Made by a program: the position numbers and the translations under genes. A stretch of 64,000 nucleotides of DNA from Tenacibaculum tangerinum (lineage in GTDB: Bacteria > Bacteroidota > Bacteroidia > Flavobacteriales > Flavobacteriaceae), in NCBI RefSeq assembly GCF_029853675.1, contig NZ_CP122539.1, positions 791,001-855,000 of the forward strand, written 5' to 3'. This document shows, in pieces, positions 10,031-17,957 of the stretch. Position 1 is the stretch's first letter. Each line of letters begins with the position of its first letter. The notes beneath the pieces were generated by a model. That model worked only from the letters and a program-made list of their open reading frames with translations. It made no database searches and was not told the origin of the DNA.

Positions 10031-11173
10031 GTGTTGAAAAAATATACTAGTACAACTGATATACTAATTATTGGTGGTGGCATTGCAGGTTGCATTGCCG
10101 CCATTTCTTTAGCTAATGATTATAAGGTTACATTGCTAGACAAACTAGCCGAACCTGTAGATAGAATTGGAGAGTCGCTCGCCCCTGCTGCACAACGCAT
10201 TCTAAAAGAGTTGAGTTTATTAAAAAACGAGTCCGATATTGTAAAACAAACAATATTCTGCAACAATGTGGGAATGCAATCGTATTGGGGAAGCAATGAA
10301 CTTCAAATTGTGGATTACTTACGAAACCCTGATGGCTTCTCTAGAAGTTTAGATAGAAAGAACTTTGAAATTTATCTTAGACAAATTGCTGTTGAAAGAG
10401 GTGTTGACTGTATTTGGGGAACACGTCTTTTTAGTAGTTCTTATGAAGCTAATTATTGGAAAATAACAACAAAGTCTGATGATTTAAAAAATAGAACTAC
10501 ACATACCATTTATGCTAAGTTTGTAATCGATGCTACTGGCAGACAATCGCATTTCGCTAAAAGCTTGGGTATTGAACGTACAGCGTACGATAAGTTGATA
10601 TCTTGTTGGATGAGCTTGCCCAATACTACAGAAAATACCATGAGTACCATTGCTGCTGCTGAATTAGGTTGGTGGTACAGTGCTGTGATACCTAACAATA
10701 AAAGAGTAATTGCCTTTCAAACAGATGCTGATTTAATAGATAGAAATACAATAAAGAGTTTAACTGCTTTTTTATCTTTTGCCAAACAGCAAAAACTTAT
10801 TCTGCCTTTGCTTGAAGGAAACGAAGCAACTATCAACTTTCATGGCACGGTAAGTGCCAACACTACACGTTTAGCAGAAGTTACAGGCAAACAATGGGTT
10901 GCTTTGGGTGATGCTGCGATGAGTTTTGATCCGCTTTCTTCTCAAGGAATGTTTAACGCCATGGCAAATGCCATGCAACTTCAAAAGCTACTTAGTAAGT
11001 ATGACTTTATTAAAGATTTAGATTCTGATAAAGAGAAACAATTCAATGTAATGTACAAGCAACAAATACAGCAGGTTTGGAATCATTATCTACAGCATAA
11101 AAACTTTTTTTACAGTACTGAAATGAGATGGAAAGCTTCTCCTTTTTGGAAAAGGCGTAATAGCTACTCATAA
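10031..11173 (+). CDS. LodB-like FAD-dependent oxidoreductase (CTQ maturation)
   Basis: Flavoprotein of 380 residues with the Rossmann FAD motif GGGIAGCIAA near residue 15, the GESLAPAA segment typical of the tryptophan-halogenase/LodB group, and the second FAD motif ALGDAAMSFDPLSSQG near residue 295. LodB-type proteins are required to build the cysteine tryptophylquinone cofactor in LodA. Placement 11 bases after the LodA-type gene makes this role very likely. It starts with GTG; the first residues MLKKYTSTTDILIIGGG fit the family. Halogenase activity is less likely given the context. Confidence 0.85.
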   Translation: MLKKYTSTTDILIIGGGIAGCIAAISLANDYKVTLLDKLAEPVDRIGESLAPAAQRILKELSLLKNESDIVKQTIFCNNVGMQSYWGSNELQIVDYLRNPDGFSRSLDRKNFEIYLRQIAVERGVDCIWGTRLFSSSYEANYWKITTKSDDLKNRTTHTIYAKFVIDATGRQSHFAKSLGIERTAYDKLISCWMSLPNTTENTMSTIAAAELGWWYSAVIPNNKRVIAFQTDADLIDRNTIKSLTAFLSFAKQQKLILPLLEGNEATINFHGTVSANTTRLAEVTGKQWVALGDAAMSFDPLSSQGMFNAMANAMQLQKLLSKYDFIKDLDSDKEKQFNVMYKQQIQQVWNHYLQHKNFFYSTEMRWKASPFWKRRNSYS

Positions 11174-11405
11174 TTCTAAGTATTTCTTTTTGGCTTTCTC
11201 TATACCGCTCATTATCGTTATTGTACCGCTATTTTTTTGGGAAAGTAACCTTTGATTTAATACCATTTATGTTTTGTTATTTCGCATTTAGACCCATTGT
11301 CTACCATTGACATCTTTTCTTAACGACTTAAATTTTACATAGAATACTCTTTTCCAAGCTATTTTTCTTTTTCATGCTCAGGGTAAAACAAGACCTAAAG
11401 ACTCT
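11174..11405. other. Intergenic region between convergent genes
   Basis: About 230 AT-rich bases between the LodB-like gene and the convergent pseudouridine synthase. The stretch contains repeat copy 2 (11305-11373). No gene and no clear hairpin terminator was found. Confidence 0.4.
11305..11373. repeat. Dispersed intergenic repeat, copy 2
   Basis: Near-identical to 239-309, sharing TCTTTTCTTAACGACTT and GAATACTCTTTT in the same order and spacing apart from a one-base gap. Both copies lie in the same orientation between genes. Confidence 0.6.
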
Positions 11406-12440
11406 TTATTCTTCTAACTTAGAGTGCTCGGAATACGTCCGCCATTTCTCTAAACAATTTTTTATATCCTCTGGTACTTCCGAATCGAACTGTAAAAACT
11501 TACCCGTTGTAGGATGTGTAAAACCTAAGGTTTTGGCATGCAATGCTTGCCTCGGTAGTACTTTAAAACAATTCTCTACAAATTGTTTGTATTTGGTAAA
11601 GGTAGTTCCTTTTAAAACGGTATTTCCGCCATAGCGTTCATCGTTAAAAAGTGTATGGCCAATGTGCTTAAAGTGTGCTCTAATTTGATGTGTTCTTCCT
11701 GTCTCTAGCTTACATTGCACCAAGGTTACATACGTAAGCCTCTCTAACACTTTATAATGTGTTACGGCGTGTTTGCCGTGTTCTCCATCAGGAAAAACAT
11801 CCATTTGAAGACGGTTTTTAAAACTACGCCCTATGTTTCCTTCAATAGTTCCTTCATCTTCTTCAATATTTCCCCAAACCAGAGCATAATATAATCGCTC
11901 AGTTGTACGGTCAAAAAACTGCTTGGACAAATGTGCCATGGCATATTCAGTCTTTGCAACCACTAATAATCCGCTGGTATCTTTATCAATTCGATGCACC
12001 AAGCCAGGACGCTCATTTGAGTTTTTGGGTAAGTTTTCGATGTGATGAATGAGTCCGTTTACCAGTGTGCCTGAATAATTTCCATGACCAGGGTGTACCA
12101 CCATTCCTGCTGGCTTATTTACCACGATTACTTCATCATCTTCATATACTATATCAATAGGAATATCTTCTGCAACTAACAGATTTTCGTGAGGTGGATA
12201 AGTTAACACCACCCGAACCACATCTTTAGGCTTTACCTTATAGTTTGGCTTCACAACAACCTCATTTACCAAAACATTTCCTGCCTTAGATGCTTGCTGT
12301 ATTTTATTTCGAGTTGCGTTTTCAATAAAATTCATTAAAAACTTATCTACTCGTAAAGGTACTTGACCATCAGTTGCTACAAACCGATAGTGTTCATACA
12401 AATCGTCATTTTCAATCTCTGGGGTGGTATCTTCCTGCAT
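11406..12440 (-). CDS. RluA/RluD-family 23S rRNA pseudouridine synthase
   Basis: Isomerises uridines in large-subunit rRNA. An S4 RNA-binding domain is at the N-terminus (VPLRVDKFLMNFIENATR). The catalytic motif HRIDKDTSGLLVVAKT with the nucleophilic Asp lies in the middle, and the C-terminus carries the family's RTHQIRAHFKHIGH. The frame is open to 12470, but I choose 12440 (MQEDTTPEIENDD), because the longer start would overlap the PASTA gene by 20 bases. Coupled translation after the PASTA gene is likely. RluD type fits best, but which uridines are modified cannot be read. Confidence 0.9.
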   Translation of the reverse strand: MQEDTTPEIENDDLYEHYRFVATDGQVPLRVDKFLMNFIENATRNKIQQASKAGNVLVNEVVVKPNYKVKPKDVVRVVLTYPPHENLLVAEDIPIDIVYEDDEVIVVNKPAGMVVHPGHGNYSGTLVNGLIHHIENLPKNSNERPGLVHRIDKDTSGLLVVAKTEYAMAHLSKQFFDRTTERLYYALVWGNIEEDEGTIEGNIGRSFKNRLQMDVFPDGEHGKHAVTHYKVLERLTYVTLVQCKLETGRTHQIRAHFKHIGHTLFNDERYGGNTVLKGTTFTKYKQFVENCFKVLPRQALHAKTLGFTHPTTGKFLQFDSEVPEDIKNCLEKWRTYSEHSKLEE

Positions 12441-12450
12441 GAATCGAGTA

Positions 12451-13032
12451 TTAGTATCCCTCACCATCACCTAAAATCAAATTGATGGTTGTTTGTTTTG
12501 GTAATTTAGTTCCTGGTGCTATTTTTTCTCCATTATACGTTAATCCACGAACTACATCTTTTCCGATATCTTTAACCCATGTTACTTCATTTCCTACTTT
12601 AAAACCTATAGAGCGTAAATGTGTCGTTGCTTGTCGTTTGGTACGTCCGTTCAAATCAGGAATTTCTACGTCTCTGTATTTCGATGGATTTAACGTTAGG
12701 TATATCTTTCGTTTTTCTTTCACAAAATCACCAGCTTCGGGGTCTTGCTCAATAACCGATTTCTTTGGATAATCAGGATTATAGCTCGCACTATCAATAA
12801 CTACAAAATCTAAATTTAATTCGTCTAATGCTTCCTCAACATCATGCAAAGACATTTTTTGTAAATCGGGCACTTGTATTTTCTGATTATGATTGGTTCT
12901 TACCCCCAACCACCACTGCAAAACAAATACAAAAACAAGTATTGAAACAACGGCTATAATTACGTTTTTTAAAAACGCTTTGCTTTTTATAAACTGAAAT
13001 AGACCATGTAGGCTTTCTGAAAAGTTACTCAT
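12451..13032 (-). CDS. Membrane-anchored PASTA-domain protein
   Basis: An N-terminal cytosolic stretch is followed by one membrane segment (NVIIAVVSILVFVFVLQWW) and then two to three PASTA-like repeats starting at IQVPDLQKMSLHDVEEAL and VEIPDLNGRTKRQATTHL. PASTA domains bind peptidoglycan or muropeptides in other bacteria. No kinase or penicillin-binding domain is attached. I start at MSNFSESLHG (13032) because a TAnnTTTG box at 13054-13061 overlaps the next in-frame start at 13056. It is divergent from ddl, a peptidoglycan precursor gene, which makes a cell-wall role plausible. No further function is assigned. Confidence 0.85.
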   Translation of the reverse strand: MSNFSESLHGLFQFIKSKAFLKNVIIAVVSILVFVFVLQWWLGVRTNHNQKIQVPDLQKMSLHDVEEALDELNLDFVVIDSASYNPDYPKKSVIEQDPEAGDFVKEKRKIYLTLNPSKYRDVEIPDLNGRTKRQATTHLRSIGFKVGNEVTWVKDIGKDVVRGLTYNGEKIAPGTKLPKQTTINLILGDGEGY

Positions 13033-13053
13033 ATGATTTTTTGTAATATCGCA

Positions 13054-13061
13054 CAAATTTA
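13054..13061 (-). promoter_or_regulatory. Candidate -7 box for the PASTA/pseudouridine synthase operon
   Basis: Minus-strand TAAATTTG matches TAnnTTTG and lies 22 bases upstream of the MSNF start. It argues against the longer N-terminus of the PASTA protein. Confidence 0.5.
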
Positions 13062-13114
13062 CAGTAAATATATTACTATTTTAAATTCAATAACCCCTAA
13101 ACGAGTTTTTTTGG

Positions 13115-13122
13115 TAAGTTTG
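13115..13122 (+). promoter_or_regulatory. Candidate -7 box for ddl-coaD
   Basis: TAAGTTTG matches TAnnTTTG and stands about 63 bases before the ddl GTG start, preceded by a T-rich stretch. It is divergent from the PASTA promoter. Confidence 0.5.
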
Positions 13123-13184
13123 TATAATCCAACATCCGGATTTTAAAAAAACAATGATAAAAAAGTAACTGAAATACATTTGAA

Positions 13185-14167
13185 GTGAAAAAAAACATCG
13201 CTATTATTATGGGAGGTTATTCCTCTGAAGTAGGAATTTCTCTAAAAAGTGGTCATGTAGTTTACAAACATATTGATACTGAAAAGTACAACGCATATAA
13301 AGTTCATATTTTAGAAAATAAATGGATATGTGTTGATGATAATGAAAAAGAGCATCCAATAAACAAAGAAGATTTTTCAATTGAAATTGAAGGAAAAAAA
13401 TTACGTTCGATTGTGTTTTCAATGCCATACATGGTACCCCAGGTGAAAACGGTATCATATTAGCTTATTTCGATCTTATTGGCTTACAACACACCTCTGC
13501 CCCATTCTATCAAATGGCGTTGACTTTTAATAAACGTGATACTTTAAGTGTCGTTAAACAATACGGAATTCCCACAGCAGTCTCAATATACTTAAACAAA
13601 GGCGATGAAATAAATACTGATGCTTTTATTAACAAAGTAGGTCTTCCTTGCTTTGTAAAGCCAAATGGTTCGGGTTCAAGCTTTGGAATTTCAAAAGTAT
13701 ATACCAAAGAAGAATTACTTCCTGCCATTGAAAAAGCGTACGAAGAAGACACTGAAATATTAATTGAAAGCTTTTTAGATGGAACTGAGGTTTCTGTTGG
13801 AGTAATTCAATACAAAGGAAAAACCACAGTATTACCCATAACCGAAATTGTTTCTGAAAATGATTTCTTCGATTATAAAGCGAAGTATGAAGGGGAGTCA
13901 CAAGAAATTACTCCTGCACGTTTAACTGATTCGCAAAGAAAGAGAGTTGAAGAGGTAGCCAAACGTGTATATGAAATTTTAAACATGCGTGGTTTTTCTC
14001 GCTCAGAATATATTTTGGTGAACGATGAGCCACATTTTATAGAAATGAATACTGTTCCAGGGTTGACTGAAGCAAGTATTTTACCACAGCAAGCCAATCA
14101 TGCAGGTATTTCTTTAACCGAATTATTCGGAAATGCTATTGAAATGGCTTTAAACGATAATATATAA
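13185..14167 (+). pseudogene. ddl: D-alanine--D-alanine ligase, reading frame broken by one base
   Basis: Ddl joins two D-alanines for peptidoglycan. The first part (GTG start, KKNIAIIMGGYSSEVG) and the remainder (NAIHGTPGENGIILA, then ATP-grasp motifs and FIEMNTVPGLTEAS at the end) are all present but lie in two frames. The join falls in the A7 run at 13394-13400. One extra A would give GKKITFDCVFNAIHG, a normal Ddl sequence. Everything else is intact and about 327 residues long. Because ddl is usually essential and single-copy, an assembly error in a homopolymer, or polymerase slippage that restores the frame, is more likely than true loss. The stop overlaps the coaD start (TAATG). Confidence 0.85.
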
Positions 14168-14619
14168 TGAAAAGAGCAATTTTTCCTGGGTCTTTTGATC
14201 CGATTACTTTAGGACACCTCGATATTATTGAGCGTGGTGTTACCCTTTTTGATGAATTAATCATTGCAATTGGTGTGAATGCAGATAAAAAGTACATGTT
14301 TTCTTTAGAAGAACGCAAACGTTTTATCGAAGAGACGTTTAAACACGAACCGAAAATAAAAGTATTGACCTATAGCGGACTTACGGTGAACTTCTGTAAA
14401 GAACAAAATGCTCAATTCATTTTAAGAGGTTTACGCAATCCTGCCGATTTTGAGTTTGAAAAAGCGATTGCACATACCAACAGAAAACTTTCTGAAATAG
14501 AAACTGTATTTTTATTAACCTCTTCAGGTAAAAGTTATATTTCTTCTTCTATTGTAAGAGATGTAATTAGAAACGACGGTGACTACACCGGGCTGGTACC
14601 AGACGCTGTTAGAATCTAA
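14167..14619 (+). CDS. coaD: Phosphopantetheine adenylyltransferase CoaD
   Basis: Adenylates 4'-phosphopantetheine to dephospho-CoA, the penultimate CoA step. It has the nucleotidyltransferase signature GSFDPITLGHLDII at residues 8-21 and the C-terminal SSSIVRDVI motif. The 150-residue length is slightly short but normal for CoaD. Its ATG overlaps the ddl stop, so the two are translationally coupled. Confidence 0.95.
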   Translation: MKRAIFPGSFDPITLGHLDIIERGVTLFDELIIAIGVNADKKYMFSLEERKRFIEETFKHEPKIKVLTYSGLTVNFCKEQNAQFILRGLRNPADFEFEKAIAHTNRKLSEIETVFLLTSSGKSYISSSIVRDVIRNDGDYTGLVPDAVRI

Positions 14620-14638
14620 ACTTTTAAATACTATTCTT

Positions 14639-16387
14639 TTGAAAAAACTATTTGTATTACTTCTACTAATCGCTGTGGCTTGTAAACAAAAACCTGTAAA
14701 AAAATCAGTCGATTTTACAACGCTATTTGAAACTTCAAACGGAACAGAAACACCTAAATATGATGAAGTTATTTCTTTTTATACAGATTTAGCCGAAGTA
14801 TATCCTGAAATTTCTTTGTTTGAAATAGGGAGTACAGATATTGGTAAACCATTGCATTTAGTTGTTTTCAATACAGATGGAAAAACGAATCTTAAAGAGC
14901 TTCAAGATTCTTCTAAAAATAAGGTTTTAATCAACAATGGTATCCATCCAGGAGAGTCTGACGGAATTGATGCTTCTATGCTTTTATTAAGAGATATAGT
15001 TCAAAACGATTCTTTAAAAAACAGCTACAAGAATTCTTTAATATGCGTGATTCCTGTCTATAATATTGGCGGTGCGCTCAATAGAAACTCCCACACAAGA
15101 GCCAACCAAAATGGTCCGAAAGAATACGGCTTTAGAGGAAATGCTCGAAATTATGACCTCAATCGTGACTTTATTAAACAAGACACAAAAAATGCTGCTG
15201 CTTTTGCTGAGATTTTTCACACTATAAATCCCGATGTTTTTATTGACAACCATGTAAGTAACGGTGCCGATTATCAATACGCAATTACACATTTATTCAC
15301 ACAACATAACAAGTTAGGAGGAAAATTGGGTACGTTTATAGAAACAACAATGCGCCCTGATATAGAAAAATCTTTGGCACAAAAGAGCATTAGTATCACT
15401 CCGTATGTAAACGTTTGGGGAACCACACCTGAAAGCGGATGGTCACAGTTTTTCGATTCTCCTAGATATTCTACAGGTTATACTACGCTATTCAATACCT
15501 TAGGGTTAATGGTTGAAACCCACATGCTAAAACCTTATAAAATTAGAGTAGAACAAACCTATGAGTTGTTACTTTCTGTTTTAGACTTTTCCGAAGAAAA
15601 CAGTAGTAAAATTAAAGAGTTACGAAAAAGAGCTGTAGAAGAGATCATCAGTAAAAAAACATACCCAATTACTTTTGAGGTTGATAGAGATACTCCTAGC
15701 ACACTTCAATTTAAAGGTTATGAAGGGACTTTTATAGCTAGTAAAGTTACCAATGGAAAACGTTTGTTGTATGACAAAACAAAACCTTATGATAAAAAAA
15801 TTCCTTACTACAACAATTATCTTCCAATCAAAGAAATTACAATTCCAAAAGCCTATATTTTACAACAAGGATGGCATGATGTTGTAGAGCGATTAAAAAA
15901 TAATAATATTGAATTTACTCGTATTAAAAAAGACACCGTATTCACTGTAGAAGTTCAACACATCAAAGATTTTGATACTCGAAAAATGGCTTATGAAGGT
16001 CATTATTTACATTTCAATACTCAAGTTGCTAGGACAAAAAATCAACAAATTAAATTTTCGAAAGGAGCTATATACATTCCAACAAATCAAACAGGAATAC
16101 GCTACATTATAGAAACTCTAGAAGCAGAAGCTATTGACTCTTTTTTTAACTGGAATTTTTTTGATACTATTTTACAGCAAAAGGAAGGATATTCTTCGTA
16201 TGTTTTTGAAGACATTGCCGAAGATTTCTTAAACAAGAACCCTCAAGTAAAGCAAGAATTTTTAGAGAAGTTAACAATAGAAGAAGATTTTGCAAAAAAT
16301 CCGCAAGCACAATTATATTGGGTTTACAAAAAAACTCCGCATTACGAAGAAACACACAAAAAACTACCTATATACAAGTTATATTAA
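14639..16387 (+). CDS. Lipoprotein zinc carboxypeptidase, M14 family
   Basis: Probable surface or periplasmic metallopeptidase. A TTG start at 14639 gives a clean lipoprotein signal (KKLFVLLLLIAVAC, lipid-modified Cys16); earlier in-frame starts lie inside coaD and lack a signal. Zinc-ligand motif H103-x-x-E106 (GIHPGESDG) is followed by NYDLNRDFIK, a downstream His in IDNHVSNGADY and a candidate catalytic Glu in VETHMLKPY, the order seen in M14 enzymes. It has a C-terminal extension of about 250 residues beyond the catalytic domain. The substrate is unknown. The gene begins 20 bases after coaD, probably in the same transcript. Confidence 0.85.
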   Translation: MKKLFVLLLLIAVACKQKPVKKSVDFTTLFETSNGTETPKYDEVISFYTDLAEVYPEISLFEIGSTDIGKPLHLVVFNTDGKTNLKELQDSSKNKVLINNGIHPGESDGIDASMLLLRDIVQNDSLKNSYKNSLICVIPVYNIGGALNRNSHTRANQNGPKEYGFRGNARNYDLNRDFIKQDTKNAAAFAEIFHTINPDVFIDNHVSNGADYQYAITHLFTQHNKLGGKLGTFIETTMRPDIEKSLAQKSISITPYVNVWGTTPESGWSQFFDSPRYSTGYTTLFNTLGLMVETHMLKPYKIRVEQTYELLLSVLDFSEENSSKIKELRKRAVEEIISKKTYPITFEVDRDTPSTLQFKGYEGTFIASKVTNGKRLLYDKTKPYDKKIPYYNNYLPIKEITIPKAYILQQGWHDVVERLKNNNIEFTRIKKDTVFTVEVQHIKDFDTRKMAYEGHYLHFNTQVARTKNQQIKFSKGAIYIPTNQTGIRYIIETLEAEAIDSFFNWNFFDTILQQKEGYSSYVFEDIAEDFLNKNPQVKQEFLEKLTIEEDFAKNPQAQLYWVYKKTPHYEETHKKLPIYKLY

Positions 16388-16417
16388 TATTTTTTTAACC
16401 TCTTCATAACAATTTCT

Positions 16418-16425
16418 TACATTTG
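16418..16425 (+). promoter_or_regulatory. Candidate -7 box for the ECF sigma gene
   Basis: TACATTTG matches TAnnTTTG and lies 25 bases upstream of the sigma-factor ATG, so the regulator is probably transcribed by the housekeeping sigma factor. Confidence 0.45.
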
Positions 16426-16449
16426 TTACCGATTAAGAATTTAATCTAA

Positions 16450-16968
16450 ATGGATAAAGGAATCTTAAAATCTGTTTGTGAGCAAAAAAATTTTAACGCA
16501 ATTTTTAACAAACACTCACAAACTTTAAGAAATTATATGTATTACAAATGTGGCGATATTCAGCAAGCTGAGGATATCGTCCAGGAGGCGTATATAAAAT
16601 TATGGAATAACTGTGCTAAGGTTGTTTTTGAAAAAGCTAAATCTTACTTGTATACGATAGCTAATAATCATTTTTTAAATGAAATTGCTCATAAAAAAGT
16701 GGTAGTGGAATATCAAAAACAAAGTGTTTTTTCTGGAAAAACAGATGAAAGTCCTCAATTTATTTTAGAACAAGAAGAGTTTCATGTAAAGCTAAAACAA
16801 GCGATAGCTAACCTACCAGAAAAACAGCGAGAAGTATTCTTACTGAGCAGAATAGATAAAAAAAAGTACAGTGAAATAGCCGATATTGTAGGAATTTCTG
16901 TAAAGGCTGTAGAAAAGAGAATGAGTAATGCTTTACTCACTTTGAAAGATAAAATTGGTAAATTGTAA
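16450..16968 (+). CDS. ECF RNA polymerase sigma factor (FecI-like)
   Basis: Sigma-70 region 2 is visible in YMYYKCGDIQQAEDIVQEAY and region 4 in LPEKQREVFLLSRIDKKKYS followed by EIADIVGISVKAVEKRMS. The 172-residue length is typical. It is followed after 72 bases by a FecR anti-sigma factor and a TonB-dependent receptor, the standard Bacteroidetes transenvelope signalling trio. It is expected to activate the receptor gene when ligand is bound, but the ligand is unknown. Confidence 0.93.
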   Translation: MDKGILKSVCEQKNFNAIFNKHSQTLRNYMYYKCGDIQQAEDIVQEAYIKLWNNCAKVVFEKAKSYLYTIANNHFLNEIAHKKVVVEYQKQSVFSGKTDESPQFILEQEEFHVKLKQAIANLPEKQREVFLLSRIDKKKYSEIADIVGISVKAVEKRMSNALLTLKDKIGKL

Positions 16969-17039
16969 AAAAAATAAAACTTTTAGTAGGGTAATTAGTA
17001 TTTCACCTGTTTTATATACAAATAGCACGTAATAGAAGA

Positions 17040-17957
17040 ATGAACATAGATTATAAAAATAACACCTTTTTAGCAAGATGGATTGCTAATGATTTATCTG
17101 ATGAGGAGTTGAAAGAATTTCAACAATCAGAAGATTATCATCAATTCAAAGCTATTAACGATGCTTCTAAACTATTAAAAGCACCTTCTTATAATAAAGA
17201 GGCGGCTTTTGATATGATTACTCAAAAGATACAATCGAAAAAAACAGGTAAAAAAGTTATCAAACTGATTCCTGCATGGCTATACGGTGCAGCTGCTTCT
17301 ATAGCTCTATTAATTAGTTTTTTATATTTTAACGACACTACTACCTTTTCTACAAATTATGGAGAGCAATTAACAGTAAGTTTGCCCGATAACTCTAAAG
17401 TTCATTTATCTCCTAACTCTGAGATTACTTACAAAGAAAGAATTTGGAATAAAGAAAGAGCATTGTCTTTAAAAGGAATTGCTTATTTTGAAGTAGAAAA
17501 AGGAAAATCTTTTACCGTAAATTCTACTCAAGGAAAAGTAACGGTGCTAGGAACCAAGTTTACCGTAAATACTTCTAAGGATTATTTTGAAGTTATGTGT
17601 TATGAGGGCAAGGTAAAAGTTGTCTCAAAAAACAACGAAGAAGTTCTTTTAACTAAAGGAAAAGCCTATAGAAATTATAAAAACTCTAGTGAAAAATGGA
17701 TATTTAATAATATTGAACCTTCTTGGATAAATGGTGAAAGTTCTTTTAACAATGTGCCTTTAGAACAAGTCGTAAAATCACTAGAAAATCAATTTAACTT
17801 AAAATTCGACACCTCAAAAGTAGACGTAAACCAACGGTTCACAGGTACTTTTACGCATGAAAATGTTAATATAGCGTTACAAACTGTTTTTGCTCCTATG
17901 AAAATTTCTTATAAATTAGCAAAAAATAGTTTCGTTGTATTGACATATAATAAATGA
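17040..17957 (+). CDS. FecR-family anti-sigma factor
   Basis: Cytosolic N-terminal helices bind the sigma factor. One membrane segment (AWLYGAAASIALLISFLYF, residues 80-98) leads to the periplasmic FecR domain (VEKGKSFTVNSTQGKVTVLG). A C-terminal DUF4974-like part follows (FNNVPLEQVVKSLENQFNLK), usual for Bacteroidetes FecR. The stop overlaps the receptor start by four bases (ATGA), so the two are coupled. It senses the receptor's periplasmic signalling domain. Confidence 0.93.
   Translation: MNIDYKNNTFLARWIANDLSDEELKEFQQSEDYHQFKAINDASKLLKAPSYNKEAAFDMITQKIQSKKTGKKVIKLIPAWLYGAAASIALLISFLYFNDTTTFSTNYGEQLTVSLPDNSKVHLSPNSEITYKERIWNKERALSLKGIAYFEVEKGKSFTVNSTQGKVTVLGTKFTVNTSKDYFEVMCYEGKVKVVSKNNEEVLLTKGKAYRNYKNSSEKWIFNNIEPSWINGESSFNNVPLEQVVKSLENQFNLKFDTSKVDVNQRFTGTFTHENVNIALQTVFAPMKISYKLAKNSFVVLTYNK

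Noticed and set aside
10031..11173. Tryptophan halogenase in a natural-product cluster
   Set aside because: The same fold is used by LodB proteins, and the adjacent LodA-type gene explains its presence better; no other biosynthetic genes nearby.
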